This document shows, one piece after another, positions 8,655-16,067 of a stretch of DNA of 17,606 nucleotides. Both the position numbers and the translations under genes were made by a program. The stretch covers positions 1 to 17,606 of the forward strand of contig JAGLKS010000075.1 in assembly GCA_023140905.1 (NCBI GenBank). The letters run 5' to 3'. How positions within the stretch are numbered: position 1 is the first letter of the stretch; the number at the start of each line of letters is the position of its first letter. Below the pieces are notes generated by a model, which had not been told where the DNA came from, ran no database searches, and worked only from the letters and a program-made list of their open reading frames with translations. The stretch comes from Alphaproteobacteria bacterium (GTDB lineage: Bacteria; Pseudomonadota; Alphaproteobacteria; Micavibrionales; Micavibrionaceae).

Positions 8655-8844
8655 AATTCACCCTAATAAAATTCTAAAAATTCAACACCATACCTTGTGC
8701 ATTATTTTCATAACCAGAGTCAAGGTTTTTTGATATTTTCTACCTGTCCAGTATAAGCTATAATAGTTTCACTTGTAAAATAAAACAGAATTGCACATAA
8801 TCTTGCAATTATATAACCCTAGGTTATTTTTGTGATAATAGGGC

Positions 8845-8872
8845 TTGCAGGTTTTTGATCTTGGCGTAAAAT
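8845..8872 (+). promoter_or_regulatory. Candidate housekeeping promoter for lptB–rpoN–hpf
   Basis: TTGCAG at 8845–8850 and TAAAAT at 8867–8872 are separated by 16 bases, a good sigma-70-type pair, 35 bases before the lptB start codon. A separate promoter makes sense because lptB is cut off from lptC–lptA by an opposite-strand gene. The call is based on consensus match only. Confidence 0.5.
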
Positions 8873-8907
8873 CATATCTTAGTAAAAATAATTTAAAGAC
8901 GGTATAA

Positions 8908-9678
8908 ATGAGTAGTCCTTATAAGAAATCACGTAAGCCCCGGCTGCAAAGCGTTCCCAAGGGGTTAGCGGTTTTTCATATTTCTAAGTCCTATAAAAAG
9001 CGTCCGGTTCTCCGCGATGTGAGTTTGAATATCAATCGTGGTGAGGCTGTGGCTTTGCTCGGACCTAACGGGGCCGGTAAAACAACATGCTTTCATATTA
9101 TCACCGGACTGATTAATGCTGATAGTGGTGTGATTATGCTTGATGGGCAGAATATTATGGGGTTGCCTATGTATCGCCGCGCCCGTATGGGGATCGGCTA
9201 TTTGCCTCAGGAAGCCTCTATTTTCCGTGGGTTGAATGTTGAGGAAAATATACGTGCTGTTATTGAGCTTCAGGATTTTGATAAAGAAGATCAGGATTTA
9301 ATGCTTGAAGATTTACTGGCGGAATTTAGCATTGAGCATTTGCGCCGTACGCCGTCTTTGGCTCTTTCCGGTGGAGAACGCCGCCGCGTAGAGATTGCAC
9401 GAGCTTTAGCTGCTCACCCTGATTTTATCCTTCTCGATGAACCGTTAGCCGGTGTGGACCCGATTGCGGTGAATGATATTCGTGTACTGATTGCGCAATT
9501 AAAAACGCGTGGCATAGGTGTTCTGATTACGGACCATAATGTGCGCGATTGTCTCGGCATTGTTGACCGCGCTTATATCTTGCATGACGGGAAAGTCCTC
9601 ATGGAGGGATTGCCCGAAGATATTGTCGATAATGACGATGTGCGACGGCTCTATTTGGGCGAGGGTTTCTCCCTATAG
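8908..9678 (+). CDS. lptB: LPS export ABC transporter ATP-binding protein LptB
   Basis: LptB is the cytosolic ATPase that powers extraction of LPS from the inner membrane by LptFG. All nucleotide-binding motifs are intact in 256 residues: Walker A GPNGAGKTT (52–60), Q-loop Q101 in YLPQEASIF, signature LSGGE (153–157), Walker B FILLDEP with D177 and catalytic E178, D-loop AGVDP, and H-loop H210 in ITDHNVRD. YLPQEASIFRGL and DHNVRDCL are characteristic of LptB rather than other ABC ATPases. There is a basic N-terminal extension of about 18 residues relative to E. coli LptB. The rpoN gene follows after 43 bases. The lptF and lptG genes are not in the window. Confidence 0.97.
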   Translation: MSSPYKKSRKPRLQSVPKGLAVFHISKSYKKRPVLRDVSLNINRGEAVALLGPNGAGKTTCFHIITGLINADSGVIMLDGQNIMGLPMYRRARMGIGYLPQEASIFRGLNVEENIRAVIELQDFDKEDQDLMLEDLLAEFSIEHLRRTPSLALSGGERRRVEIARALAAHPDFILLDEPLAGVDPIAVNDIRVLIAQLKTRGIGVLITDHNVRDCLGIVDRAYILHDGKVLMEGLPEDIVDNDDVRRLYLGEGFSL

Positions 9679-9721
9679 TTTTTTGTTTCGCCAATGAAAA
9701 ACCCGTGATAAAATAAGCACC

Positions 9722-11248
9722 ATGAACACACTGTCCCAGCATCTTGATCTCAGACAATCCCAGCAGCTTGTTATGACGCCGCAGCTTCAGCAGGCGATCA
9801 AATTATTGCAGCTTAATAATGTAGAATTGAGCGAGTATATCGAAGAAGAGCTGGAGAAGAATCCTTTGCTGGAAAAACAGGATTCTGTAGATCAGGGGAG
9901 TGATATTTCATCTCAAGAGCATGAAAGCGAGGATGCACAGGCAAGCAAGGAAGCTCAGAAAGATGATGTTGATAGCGCGTTTAATCAGGATTATGAGAAT
10001 TCGGATAATGCTTCTGTCGATGCGAAAGATTTTGATGCGGGGTCTTCTATGGCTGATATTGGCGCTGGAGGTAATTCGAAATTTGATTCTACGGAGGAAC
10101 CATTTGAAAATCGTATTAGCGAGGAAAAGACTCTGCGCGAGCATTTGAGCGGGCAACTTAATGTTGCTTTTAGTAAAGAGCGTGACCGCATGATTGGGGC
10201 TTTTCTGATAGACCGGTTGGATGAAAGCGGATATTTGCGGGATAGCGCGGAAGATTTGTCAAAACGTTTTGGTTGTTCGCTAGAACAGGTGAAAAATTTA
10301 CTGGTGAGTATGAAGCAATTTGATCCTACAGGCGTATTTGCAGGCGATTTGTCGGAGTGTTTGTGCCTGCAACTTGAGGAGCGCGGGCAGCTTGACGCCC
10401 CAATGCGTATCTTGATTGATAATCTACAAATGCTGGCAGATCACGATTTTAAGAAATTGGCTGATTTATGCGGGGCGAATGATACATATCTGATGGATAT
10501 GGTCGCAGAAGTTAAAGCTCTTAACCCTAAGCCTGCTGGCTTGTTTGACCATTTTGTTGTGCAGACAGCGGTTCCTGATGTTTTGATGCGGAAGTTACCT
10601 AAAAATATAGGCGGTGGTTGGCGTGTAGAGCTAAATAATGAAACACTGCCGCGTGTGCTGGTCAATCAAGAATATTATACGAAAGTCTCGGAAAATGCTG
10701 CACGCAGCAAAAATAAGAAAGACCGCGAATATGTGACCACACAACTAGCCTCGGCAAATTGGCTGGTGAGATCGCTTGAACAACGTGCGAAGACAATTTT
10801 AAAGGTTTCCAGTGAGATTGTCGAGCAGCAAGACGCTTTCTTTAATTATGGAATTGAATTTCTAAAGCCGTTGACGCTTAAAGATATCGCAGAATGTGTT
10901 GAGGTCCACGAAAGCACGGTTAGCCGTGTGACAACAAATAAATATATAGGAACACCACGTGGCATATTTGAGCTTAAGTTCTTTTTCTCAACCGGAATAG
11001 TATCGCAAAGCGGTATTGTGCACTCTGCCGAGGCTATTAAGGCACGCATTAAAAGCTTGATTAATGAGGAAGAACCAAAGAAAGTTCTTTCAGATGATAA
11101 AATAGTTGAAACTTTGCACGCAGAAGGAATCGATCTTGCAAGAAGAACTGTTGCTAAATACCGTGAGGCCATGCATATTGGCTCTTCCGTGCAACGGCGC
11201 AAACAAAAAAAGAATTTGGAATCGAGTTTATTAACAAAGGGGACCTAA
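9722..11248 (+). CDS. rpoN: RNA polymerase sigma-54 factor (RpoN)
   Basis: Sigma-54 directs RNA polymerase to -24/-12 promoters and needs enhancer-binding ATPases. The 508-residue protein shows the Gln/Leu-rich region I at 1–50 (LVMTPQLQQAIKLLQL), an acidic Asp/Ser-rich region II (about 55–130) and the core-binding region. The helix-turn-helix (about 385–404, TLKDIAECVEVHESTVSR) is followed by NKYIGTPRGIFELKFFFS. The RpoN box is ARRTVAKYR at 473–481, an exact match to the family hallmark. The ATG at 9722 has only a weak Shine-Dalgarno, but it gives the exact expected N-terminus. It is followed 4 bases later by hpf, a classic pairing. Nothing suggests loss of function. Confidence 0.98.
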   Translation: MNTLSQHLDLRQSQQLVMTPQLQQAIKLLQLNNVELSEYIEEELEKNPLLEKQDSVDQGSDISSQEHESEDAQASKEAQKDDVDSAFNQDYENSDNASVDAKDFDAGSSMADIGAGGNSKFDSTEEPFENRISEEKTLREHLSGQLNVAFSKERDRMIGAFLIDRLDESGYLRDSAEDLSKRFGCSLEQVKNLLVSMKQFDPTGVFAGDLSECLCLQLEERGQLDAPMRILIDNLQMLADHDFKKLADLCGANDTYLMDMVAEVKALNPKPAGLFDHFVVQTAVPDVLMRKLPKNIGGGWRVELNNETLPRVLVNQEYYTKVSENAARSKNKKDREYVTTQLASANWLVRSLEQRAKTILKVSSEIVEQQDAFFNYGIEFLKPLTLKDIAECVEVHESTVSRVTTNKYIGTPRGIFELKFFFSTGIVSQSGIVHSAEAIKARIKSLINEEEPKKVLSDDKIVETLHAEGIDLARRTVAKYREAMHIGSSVQRRKQKKNLESSLLTKGT

Positions 11249-11252
11249 AACG

Positions 11253-11843
11253 ATGGAAATGACCGTTCAAGGCAAACAAATGGATGTTGGCGATGCTCTT
11301 ACCGAGTATGTAAAAGACAAGCTAACAGAAGTAAACCGGAAATATTTTAACCATGCTACAGATGCGACTGTGACTTTCTCGAAAGAGGGACATGGCACAG
11401 GTTTGTTCAAGGTTATTATATCCTTTAATATAAGTAAAAATATCGAAGTTGTTACAGAAGCGGTAGAACAAGATTCATATGCTGCTTTTGATAGCTCGGC
11501 TGATAAAACTGTAACACGTTTGCGCCGTTATAAAGAACGTCTGCGCGATCATAAAAGCCGTACAGAAAAAACGCCTGAAATGGAAATGATGAAAGCTAAG
11601 GCTTACACACTTCTTCAGAAGGCTATAGATGAGTCAGATGAATCCGTTATTGAAGCACAGGACCCGACAATTATTGCTGAAATTCAGACAAACATTCTTA
11701 AAATGAGTGTATCTGATGCTGTGATGCGTATGGAGCTTGCAGGCAGTAATGCTCTGATGTTTAGAAATGCCGGCAATGATAAACTGAGTATGGTTTATAT
11801 ACGCCGTGACGGCAATGTTGGCTGGATTGAGCCGGATGATTAG
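11253..11843 (+). CDS. hpf: Ribosome hibernation promoting factor (long HPF)
   Basis: HPF binds the 30S decoding site in stationary phase or stress and, in its long form, drives 100S ribosome dimers. The 196 residues comprise an N-terminal RaiA/S30AE domain (about 1–100, with MDVGDALTEYVKDKL and YAAFDSSADKTVTRLRRYKERL), a linker, and a C-terminal dimerisation domain (about 135–193, MSVSDAVMRMEL, ALMFRNA, DGNVGWIEP). The C-terminal domain makes this the long form. It starts 4 bases after rpoN, and its own GGGGACC stretch upstream may be the ribosome-binding site. An inverted repeat follows the stop. In many alphaproteobacteria ptsN would follow directly; here a large antisense gene intervenes. 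Confidence 0.96.
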   Translation: MEMTVQGKQMDVGDALTEYVKDKLTEVNRKYFNHATDATVTFSKEGHGTGLFKVIISFNISKNIEVVTEAVEQDSYAAFDSSADKTVTRLRRYKERLRDHKSRTEKTPEMEMMKAKAYTLLQKAIDESDESVIEAQDPTIIAEIQTNILKMSVSDAVMRMELAGSNALMFRNAGNDKLSMVYIRRDGNVGWIEPDD

Positions 11844-11853
11844 TGGATTGATT

Positions 11854-11881
11854 CTTGCTTTTGTAAAGCAACAGAAGCAAG
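11854..11881. terminator. Hairpin between convergent hpf and the 912-residue repeat-protein gene
   Basis: An 11-bp stem (11854–11864 with 11871–11881, one G·U on the plus strand) encloses a 6-base loop, 10 bases after the hpf stop and 4 bases beyond the stop of the opposing gene. The plus strand continues with GATTTTAAT, so the U-run is weak; on the other strand there is no U-run. It probably serves as a shared terminator for convergent transcripts. Confidence 0.55.
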
Positions 11882-11885
11882 GATT

Positions 11886-14624
11886 TTAATGTACCCCCAT
11901 CCCTATAGGAGGTTGTCCGGTCCTTTCAGGTAATATTTCTGAAGAAGGTAAAGGATTGTCAGGAGCTATGGCATTCTGCGGTTTTTCCTCTTCCAACCGT
12001 CTTTCCTCTTCCAACCCGGATAAACGTTGTGAAACCATCGCAGGGAGATTTTTGTGAGGAAGCACGTAAGAGCCTTTCCTTTCATTACCTAAGCCGTCAA
12101 GGTATCCTTGTTCTTTCTTCCAATCTATTTCTCCATTTTTACGAATGGAATTCGTGGTATGGTATGACAATGGATCATTAACGTACATCGTACCAACTTG
12201 CTTAGTGGTGGAAATGTGCGCATCTCCAGATATTTTCAAAAGACGGTTAAGATTATTGTATCCACCACATGACCCTAAAAACATAAGGTTAGTTTTCGAT
12301 GAGAAATAAGGCATTGTGTTCTTGAGATTATAGCTGTGACCACGATGTGTCACAGCATCAAAAGAAACATCTTTTATTGTTGCCGCATCTTTTCCTGCAA
12401 TGGCATTTAAGATGTTATCAGGAGATGATCCGGGTCTATTGGCATAAATCTCAACATCACCATGAGGGCCACCATGTGCACTTATTTTGATATACTTGTC
12501 ATGATGATTTTCAATCACATATCCTTCTTTACCTTCATAGGTTTTCATAAAGTTATTGAAAGAGTTCTTGCTGTCCTTATCATCAGAAAACACCATTAAT
12601 TGACGATGAATTCCGTCACTTCCAAACAGGGCTTTAGCACCCATTTTTGAAATTTCTGGTAGCTTATAATGGGCTTCATTTGTAATATTTATCTTAGCCG
12701 ATCCACTCAAACTATTATAATACGACCCTGCAATTGCATAAGAATCTTTTATTCTACCTAATGGAGCGTTATCATACTGTTCTTGGATAAAATTCTCGAA
12801 ATTCGCTTGTCTATTTATAGTTTCAATACCATTTGTAATCTCTACAAGACCTAGATTTTCTTGTATTTCTGGAGCTTTAATACCATTTGTAATCTCTACG
12901 AGACTTATAAGAGCTTGAGTGTCACCATTTTCGATGCGCTTTGCAAAGCTATCTTGAATACTATTCCATTGATCGTTATCATTAGGGATCAAAACCATTG
13001 CTTCGTTCAGTTTATTATACTGTGCAGCCATACCCAGAAAGAAGCCTATAGATTGCGGGTATTGTTTAACAATACTATCTTCGGAGGCAAAAGCTTCGTT
13101 CCACCCCCCTTCCTTTTCTACAATAGAGTTATTCAGACGCTCAAACAGACCAAGATAGGTTGATGTATAGACCTCTTCTCTCCCAAAGATCATAAGTTTA
13201 TACAAGTCATCAGCACTATATTTTTCAACAGAATCAAAGCGGATATCCGGTTGGTCATGTAGACGGTTCAACTCACGCGCAGCCTTCAATGCGTCATCAC
13301 GCATACTCGGTATTGTGGTTATTTTCTCCAATGTATCAGCGTTTAAATATTCCGGAAGAGCTATGTTTTCAATAGTCAAGCCTTCCATAAACATAAGCAA
13401 AGTTTGACCGGCATTCTCCATGACATCTTGGTGTTCGTTTTTAGGGATATGATGTATATAATCCTCTGCATATCGTAGAGCCGTTCTAGGATCATCCTTT
13501 GCAGCTTGAATTAGTAGATCGGCGAGTTTATCCTTAGGGATATAGTTCACATAGTCATCTACAGATTTTAAAGCCGTTTTGGGATCATCCCTTGCAGCTT
13601 TAGTTAGGAGGTCGGTAAGCTCATCTTTATCAAGAATATGGTCCGCATATTCATTTGCAAATTGTAGAGCCGATCCAGGATCATCCTTTGCAGTTTGAAT
13701 TAGGAGGTTAGCGCGCTCTTCCTTAGGGATATATTCCGCATAATCCTTTGCATATTCTAAAGCCGTGTAGGGATCATCCTTTGCAGCTTGAACTAGGAGC
13801 TCGGCGCGATCTTTCTCAGGGATATAGTCCGCATATTTATCTGCATGGAATAAAGCTGTTCCGGGCTCCTTCTCTGCAGCTTGAGCTAGGAGCTTGGCGC
13901 GATTTTCCTTAGGGATATAGTCCGCATAATCATTTGCATGGAATAAAGCTGCTCCGGGCTCCTTCTCTGCAGTTTGAACTAGGAGCTGGGCAAGCTCACC
14001 TTTGTCAGGAATATAGCCCGCATAATTCTCTGCATATTTTAAAGCCATGTAGGGACTCTTCTCCACAGCTTGAGTTAGGAGGTTGGCGAGTTCATCCTTA
14101 GGAATATAGCCCGCATAATTCTCTGCATATTTTAAAGCTACGTTGGGAGCATCCTTTGCAGTTTGAGTTAGGAGGTTGGCGAGTTCATCCTTAGGAATAT
14201 AGCCCCCATAATCCTTTGCATATTCTAAAGCTGCGTAGGGAGCATCCTTTGCAGCTTTAACTAGGAGCTTGGTCAGAACTTCCTTAGTGATATGATGTTT
14301 ATATTTATCTGGATATTTTAAAGCCACTCCAGGAGTCTCATCTGCAGCTTTGATTAGGAGCTCGGTGCGATCTTTCTCAGGAATATTAAGTATATATTTA
14401 TCCGCACTTTCTAAAGTCGTGAAGGGAGCTTTCTCTGCAGCTTGAGTTAGGAGCTGGGCAAGTTCATCTTTATCAGGAATATAGTCCCTATAATACTTTG
14501 CGTTTTCTAAAGCCGCGTAGGAAAAATCTTTTACTGCCTGTTTCAAGGCAACAACCAAATCATCCCCACTCAAGCCGGATTCTGCTGGATTCTGTAAAAG
14601 TGCTTTACCGTCTATATTAGGCAT
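11886..14624 (-). CDS. Large repeat protein with C-terminal caspase-clan-like (His/Cys) domain
   Basis: The 912-residue protein has no signal peptide. Residues 31–406 form twelve repeats of 31–33 residues (consensus near KDDPxTALxYAxDYAxYIP, then KxELAxLLxQAA), each probably a helix pair like HEAT or Sel1 solenoids. Residues 407–670 are mostly helical-looking with no recognised domain, apart from LVEITNGI occurring twice 18 residues apart. Residues about 673–830 alternate strands and helices: QLMVFSDD at 675–682, YIKISAHGG with H717-G718, a second motif THRGHSY with H760 and H763, then NLMFLGSCGGY with C786. Strand-His-Gly followed by strand-Cys is the clan CD peptidase pattern, but no family can be named and the catalytic His is ambiguous. 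The C-tail has a charged Glu/Arg stretch and a Pro-rich end. The gene is antisense between hpf and the ptsN-like gene. Function is unknown; a stress, conflict or host-directed protease is an inference. Confidence 0.85.
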   Translation of the reverse strand: MPNIDGKALLQNPAESGLSGDDLVVALKQAVKDFSYAALENAKYYRDYIPDKDELAQLLTQAAEKAPFTTLESADKYILNIPEKDRTELLIKAADETPGVALKYPDKYKHHITKEVLTKLLVKAAKDAPYAALEYAKDYGGYIPKDELANLLTQTAKDAPNVALKYAENYAGYIPKDELANLLTQAVEKSPYMALKYAENYAGYIPDKGELAQLLVQTAEKEPGAALFHANDYADYIPKENRAKLLAQAAEKEPGTALFHADKYADYIPEKDRAELLVQAAKDDPYTALEYAKDYAEYIPKEERANLLIQTAKDDPGSALQFANEYADHILDKDELTDLLTKAARDDPKTALKSVDDYVNYIPKDKLADLLIQAAKDDPRTALRYAEDYIHHIPKNEHQDVMENAGQTLLMFMEGLTIENIALPEYLNADTLEKITTIPSMRDDALKAARELNRLHDQPDIRFDSVEKYSADDLYKLMIFGREEVYTSTYLGLFERLNNSIVEKEGGWNEAFASEDSIVKQYPQSIGFFLGMAAQYNKLNEAMVLIPNDNDQWNSIQDSFAKRIENGDTQALISLVEITNGIKAPEIQENLGLVEITNGIETINRQANFENFIQEQYDNAPLGRIKDSYAIAGSYYNSLSGSAKINITNEAHYKLPEISKMGAKALFGSDGIHRQLMVFSDDKDSKNSFNNFMKTYEGKEGYVIENHHDKYIKISAHGGPHGDVEIYANRPGSSPDNILNAIAGKDAATIKDVSFDAVTHRGHSYNLKNTMPYFSSKTNLMFLGSCGGYNNLNRLLKISGDAHISTTKQVGTMYVNDPLSYHTTNSIRKNGEIDWKKEQGYLDGLGNERKGSYVLPHKNLPAMVSQRLSGLEEERRLEEEKPQNAIAPDNPLPSSEILPERTGQPPIGMGVH
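13407..14534 (-). repeat. Twelve tandem 93–99-bp coding repeats
   Basis: These encode residues 31–406 of the repeat protein. Units are 31–33 codons, and several neighbours are nearly identical at the base level; for example the units around 14071–14139 and 14164–14230 share long stretches. This points to recent in-frame duplication by slippage or unequal recombination. Units nearest the N-terminus (2 and 3) and the C-terminus (12) are the most diverged, as expected for an array growing from the middle. Confidence 0.9.
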
Positions 14625-14979
14625 ATAACTAACTCAACCCTGTTTTTTTATCTCAATTATACTTGATTGACATATAAAATACAAAGTAATTAACAAACGC
14701 TAGTTAAGAGCTACAATATTAACATCAAAAGAAATAATAAAGCAGAGCACGCTACCGCCGCCCGTTCTTTTTAGAAAGACACGCATCAAAAATAACGAAT
14801 AAATACAGGATAGCACTATTTTTATAGATTTTGCTCTGGAATCAGTATGAAATATTCCATAACAAATTGATATTAAACATAATTTATTATATGCACTGCA
14901 TTATAGATTTTACTGGAAATTTCTGTTTGGATCATGTAAACATCGTCTCAACGACGTATCAAACAGAGGAGAGTGATCG
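14625..14979. other. AT-rich gene-free region between divergent genes
   Basis: This 355-base stretch separates the minus-strand repeat-protein gene from the plus-strand ptsN-like gene. It holds the promoter candidate at 14656–14684 and a 6-bp inverted repeat (TGGAAT at 14837–14842 with ATTCCA at 14854–14859). A short GC-rich spot occurs near 14749–14764. A plus-strand reading frame at 14831–15019 overlaps the ptsN-like start without supporting features and is not called. No RNA gene is recognisable. The plus-strand gene presumably has its own promoter here. Confidence 0.6.
14656..14684 (-). promoter_or_regulatory. Candidate promoter of the large repeat-protein gene
   Basis: On the minus strand, TTGTAT (14679–14684) and a perfect TATAAT (14656–14661) are separated by 17 bases. 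The -10 box lies about 31 bases upstream of the ATG at 14624. This is a good sigma-70-type match and suggests the gene is transcribed independently of its neighbours. Confidence 0.5.
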
Positions 14980-15444
14980 GTGGGAATCACGAAGTTTGTT
15001 GATTTTGATCTTTTCATGAATCGTGTAAGAACGCATGGTAAAGATCACATGCTCCAGCATTTTGCTCAAAATGTAGCCCCATTATGCGCGCTAGATACAG
15101 GATTGGTGTATGAACTTTGCCAGAAGCGCATGTTTGATGGTGGAATGAGTGCAGAAGACGGTGTTGCGATTTTTGATCTGACATCCCGTTTTATCGAAAA
15201 ACCTGTAATGGTTTTGGCAACGCTGGAAAATGGTATTGCTTTTGATGCATCTGATAATAAGGCCGTAGATGTGTTTGTAGGGGTGTTTTCTTCCGGGAAT
15301 ATTTCAGCGCATTTACAGCGTTTATCGACTGTAGCGCGCTTGTTTCGCTCTAAAGATTTGTCTAAAGCTTTGCGCGAAACCCGCAGCATCGATGAAATGA
15401 AAGTGCTATTCATGCCAACGCAAGACTGGATGATAGCGGCTTAA
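14980..15444 (+). CDS. ptsN: PtsN-like EIIA-Ntr domain protein lacking the phosphorylatable His
   Basis: The 154-residue product aligns by pattern to the EIIA-Ntr (PTS-Ntr) family: ELCQKR, GVAIFDL, then PVMVLATLENGIAFDASDNKAVDVFVGVF and HLQRLSTVARLF, matching the PtsN regions GIAIPH, ..IAFDAIDNQPVDL and HLHTLSLVAK. In the active site GIAIPH is replaced by GVAIFD (61–66), so the phosphorylated His is Asp66. Phosphotransfer from NPr should be impossible; Asp might mimic a fixed charge state, which is inference. The GTG start at 14980 follows AGGAG (14967–14971) by 8 bases. In alphaproteobacteria ptsN usually follows rpoN–hpf; here it is displaced by the large antisense gene. Another intact ptsN may exist elsewhere. 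Confidence 0.82.
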   Translation: MGITKFVDFDLFMNRVRTHGKDHMLQHFAQNVAPLCALDTGLVYELCQKRMFDGGMSAEDGVAIFDLTSRFIEKPVMVLATLENGIAFDASDNKAVDVFVGVFSSGNISAHLQRLSTVARLFRSKDLSKALRETRSIDEMKVLFMPTQDWMIAA

Positions 15445-15497
15445 TCTGGCTTTTCTCTAATATCAATTGGTAGGTTAGCAACTGCGGTTCGCACGTT

Positions 15498-15569
15498 AGC
15501 ACCCAAAAGGGCACAAGCACCCAAAAGGGCACAAGCACCCAAAAGGGCACAAGCACCCAAAAGGGCACA
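15498..15569. repeat. 18-bp minisatellite, four exact copies
   Basis: The unit AGCACCCAAAAGGGCACA occurs four times without change at 15498, 15516, 15534 and 15552, followed by a partial AGC. It lies between the ptsN-like stop and the convergent DUF1150-type stop. The unit contains CCC and GGG separated by AAAA, so single strands may fold weakly. There are no spacers, so it is not a CRISPR array. The reading frame of the ptsN-like gene stays open through it (as repeated APKRAQ) until a stop at 15622–15624. Confidence 0.95.
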
Positions 15570-15616
15570 AGCGAGAAGCTTCTCCATAATTTATAGTGGC
15601 GTTTGCTTGCGTGGCG

Positions 15617-15859
15617 TTAGTTAACAATCATAGGGTCAAGATCTTCCTGACGGGCGAGAACTTTAGCTAGAGCCAATGTCTCTACATTTGTTATTTCCTC
15701 ACCATTTGCGCGGCATATCTGATAATAAGATGTTTCCGCTGTTTTTATCGGACGAATATAGGCAATCTGCCGAAGGCCGAAACTTTTAAAATCGCTTGTA
15801 GAAAGTGATTTTAGCACATCGCGTACCGGAGTATTTTCACAGAGAGCTTTATTTGTCAT
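15617..15859 (-). CDS. DUF1150-family small protein
   Basis: The 80-residue protein contains FKSFGLRQIAYIRPIK and YQICRANGEEI, then LALAKVLARQEDLDPMIVN, the pattern I associate with the alphaproteobacterial DUF1150 family. These small cytosolic proteins often sit beside Hsp20 genes; the biochemical role is unknown. The ATG at 15859 follows a strong AGAGGA box. It lies about 680 bases from the Hsp20 gene on the same strand, with an unrelated opposite-strand gene in between, so the usual adjacency is interrupted. The stop is 172 bases from the convergent ptsN-like stop, across the minisatellite. Confidence 0.8.
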   Translation of the reverse strand: MTNKALCENTPVRDVLKSLSTSDFKSFGLRQIAYIRPIKTAETSYYQICRANGEEITNVETLALAKVLARQEDLDPMIVN

Positions 15860-15973
15860 TTTTTCGTCCTCTACCTCAATCGTTAAATATCATAAAACAC
15901 TAAAAGAGGGGTGTTTGTCAAAATTCTTTTGCAGATAGTAATTCCACTTAAGCAAAACCACTATAAAATAAGC

Positions 15974-16011
15974 TTATAGAAAACTTGATCTTATGACCTG
16001 TTTTCTATAAT
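15974..16011 (+). promoter_or_regulatory. Perfect 11-bp inverted repeat overlapping a TATAAT box (operator/promoter candidate)
   Basis: TTATAGAAAAC (15974–15984) and GTTTTCTATAA (16000–16010) are exact inverted copies 15 bases apart. The right arm overlaps a perfect TATAAT (16006–16011). TTGATC at 15985–15990 is a possible -35 with a short 15-base spacer. The arrangement would place a dimeric regulator over the promoter of the gene starting at 16068. Because the -10 box overlaps the right arm, the palindrome would mostly be upstream of the transcript, which argues for a DNA-level operator. Confidence 0.45.
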
Positions 16012-16067
16012 ATCTCCACCATGGTGATAACGGTTCAAAAACAACACATAAATTAAGGAGAATAAAA

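Noticed and set aside
8344..8733. 129-residue plus-strand reading frame opposite the two-helix protein gene
   Set aside because: It lacks a ribosome-binding site. The minus-strand frame has one and a sensible membrane topology.
9900..10191. Several overlapping frames on both strands inside rpoN
   Set aside because: They mirror the acidic low-complexity region II of rpoN and have no start signals.
14831..15019. 62-residue plus-strand reading frame
   Set aside because: It is AT-rich, has no supporting start signals, and overlaps the well-supported GTG start of the ptsN-like gene in another frame.
15498..15569. CRISPR-like array
   Set aside because: The 18-bp units abut directly with no spacers, and no cas gene is visible in the window.
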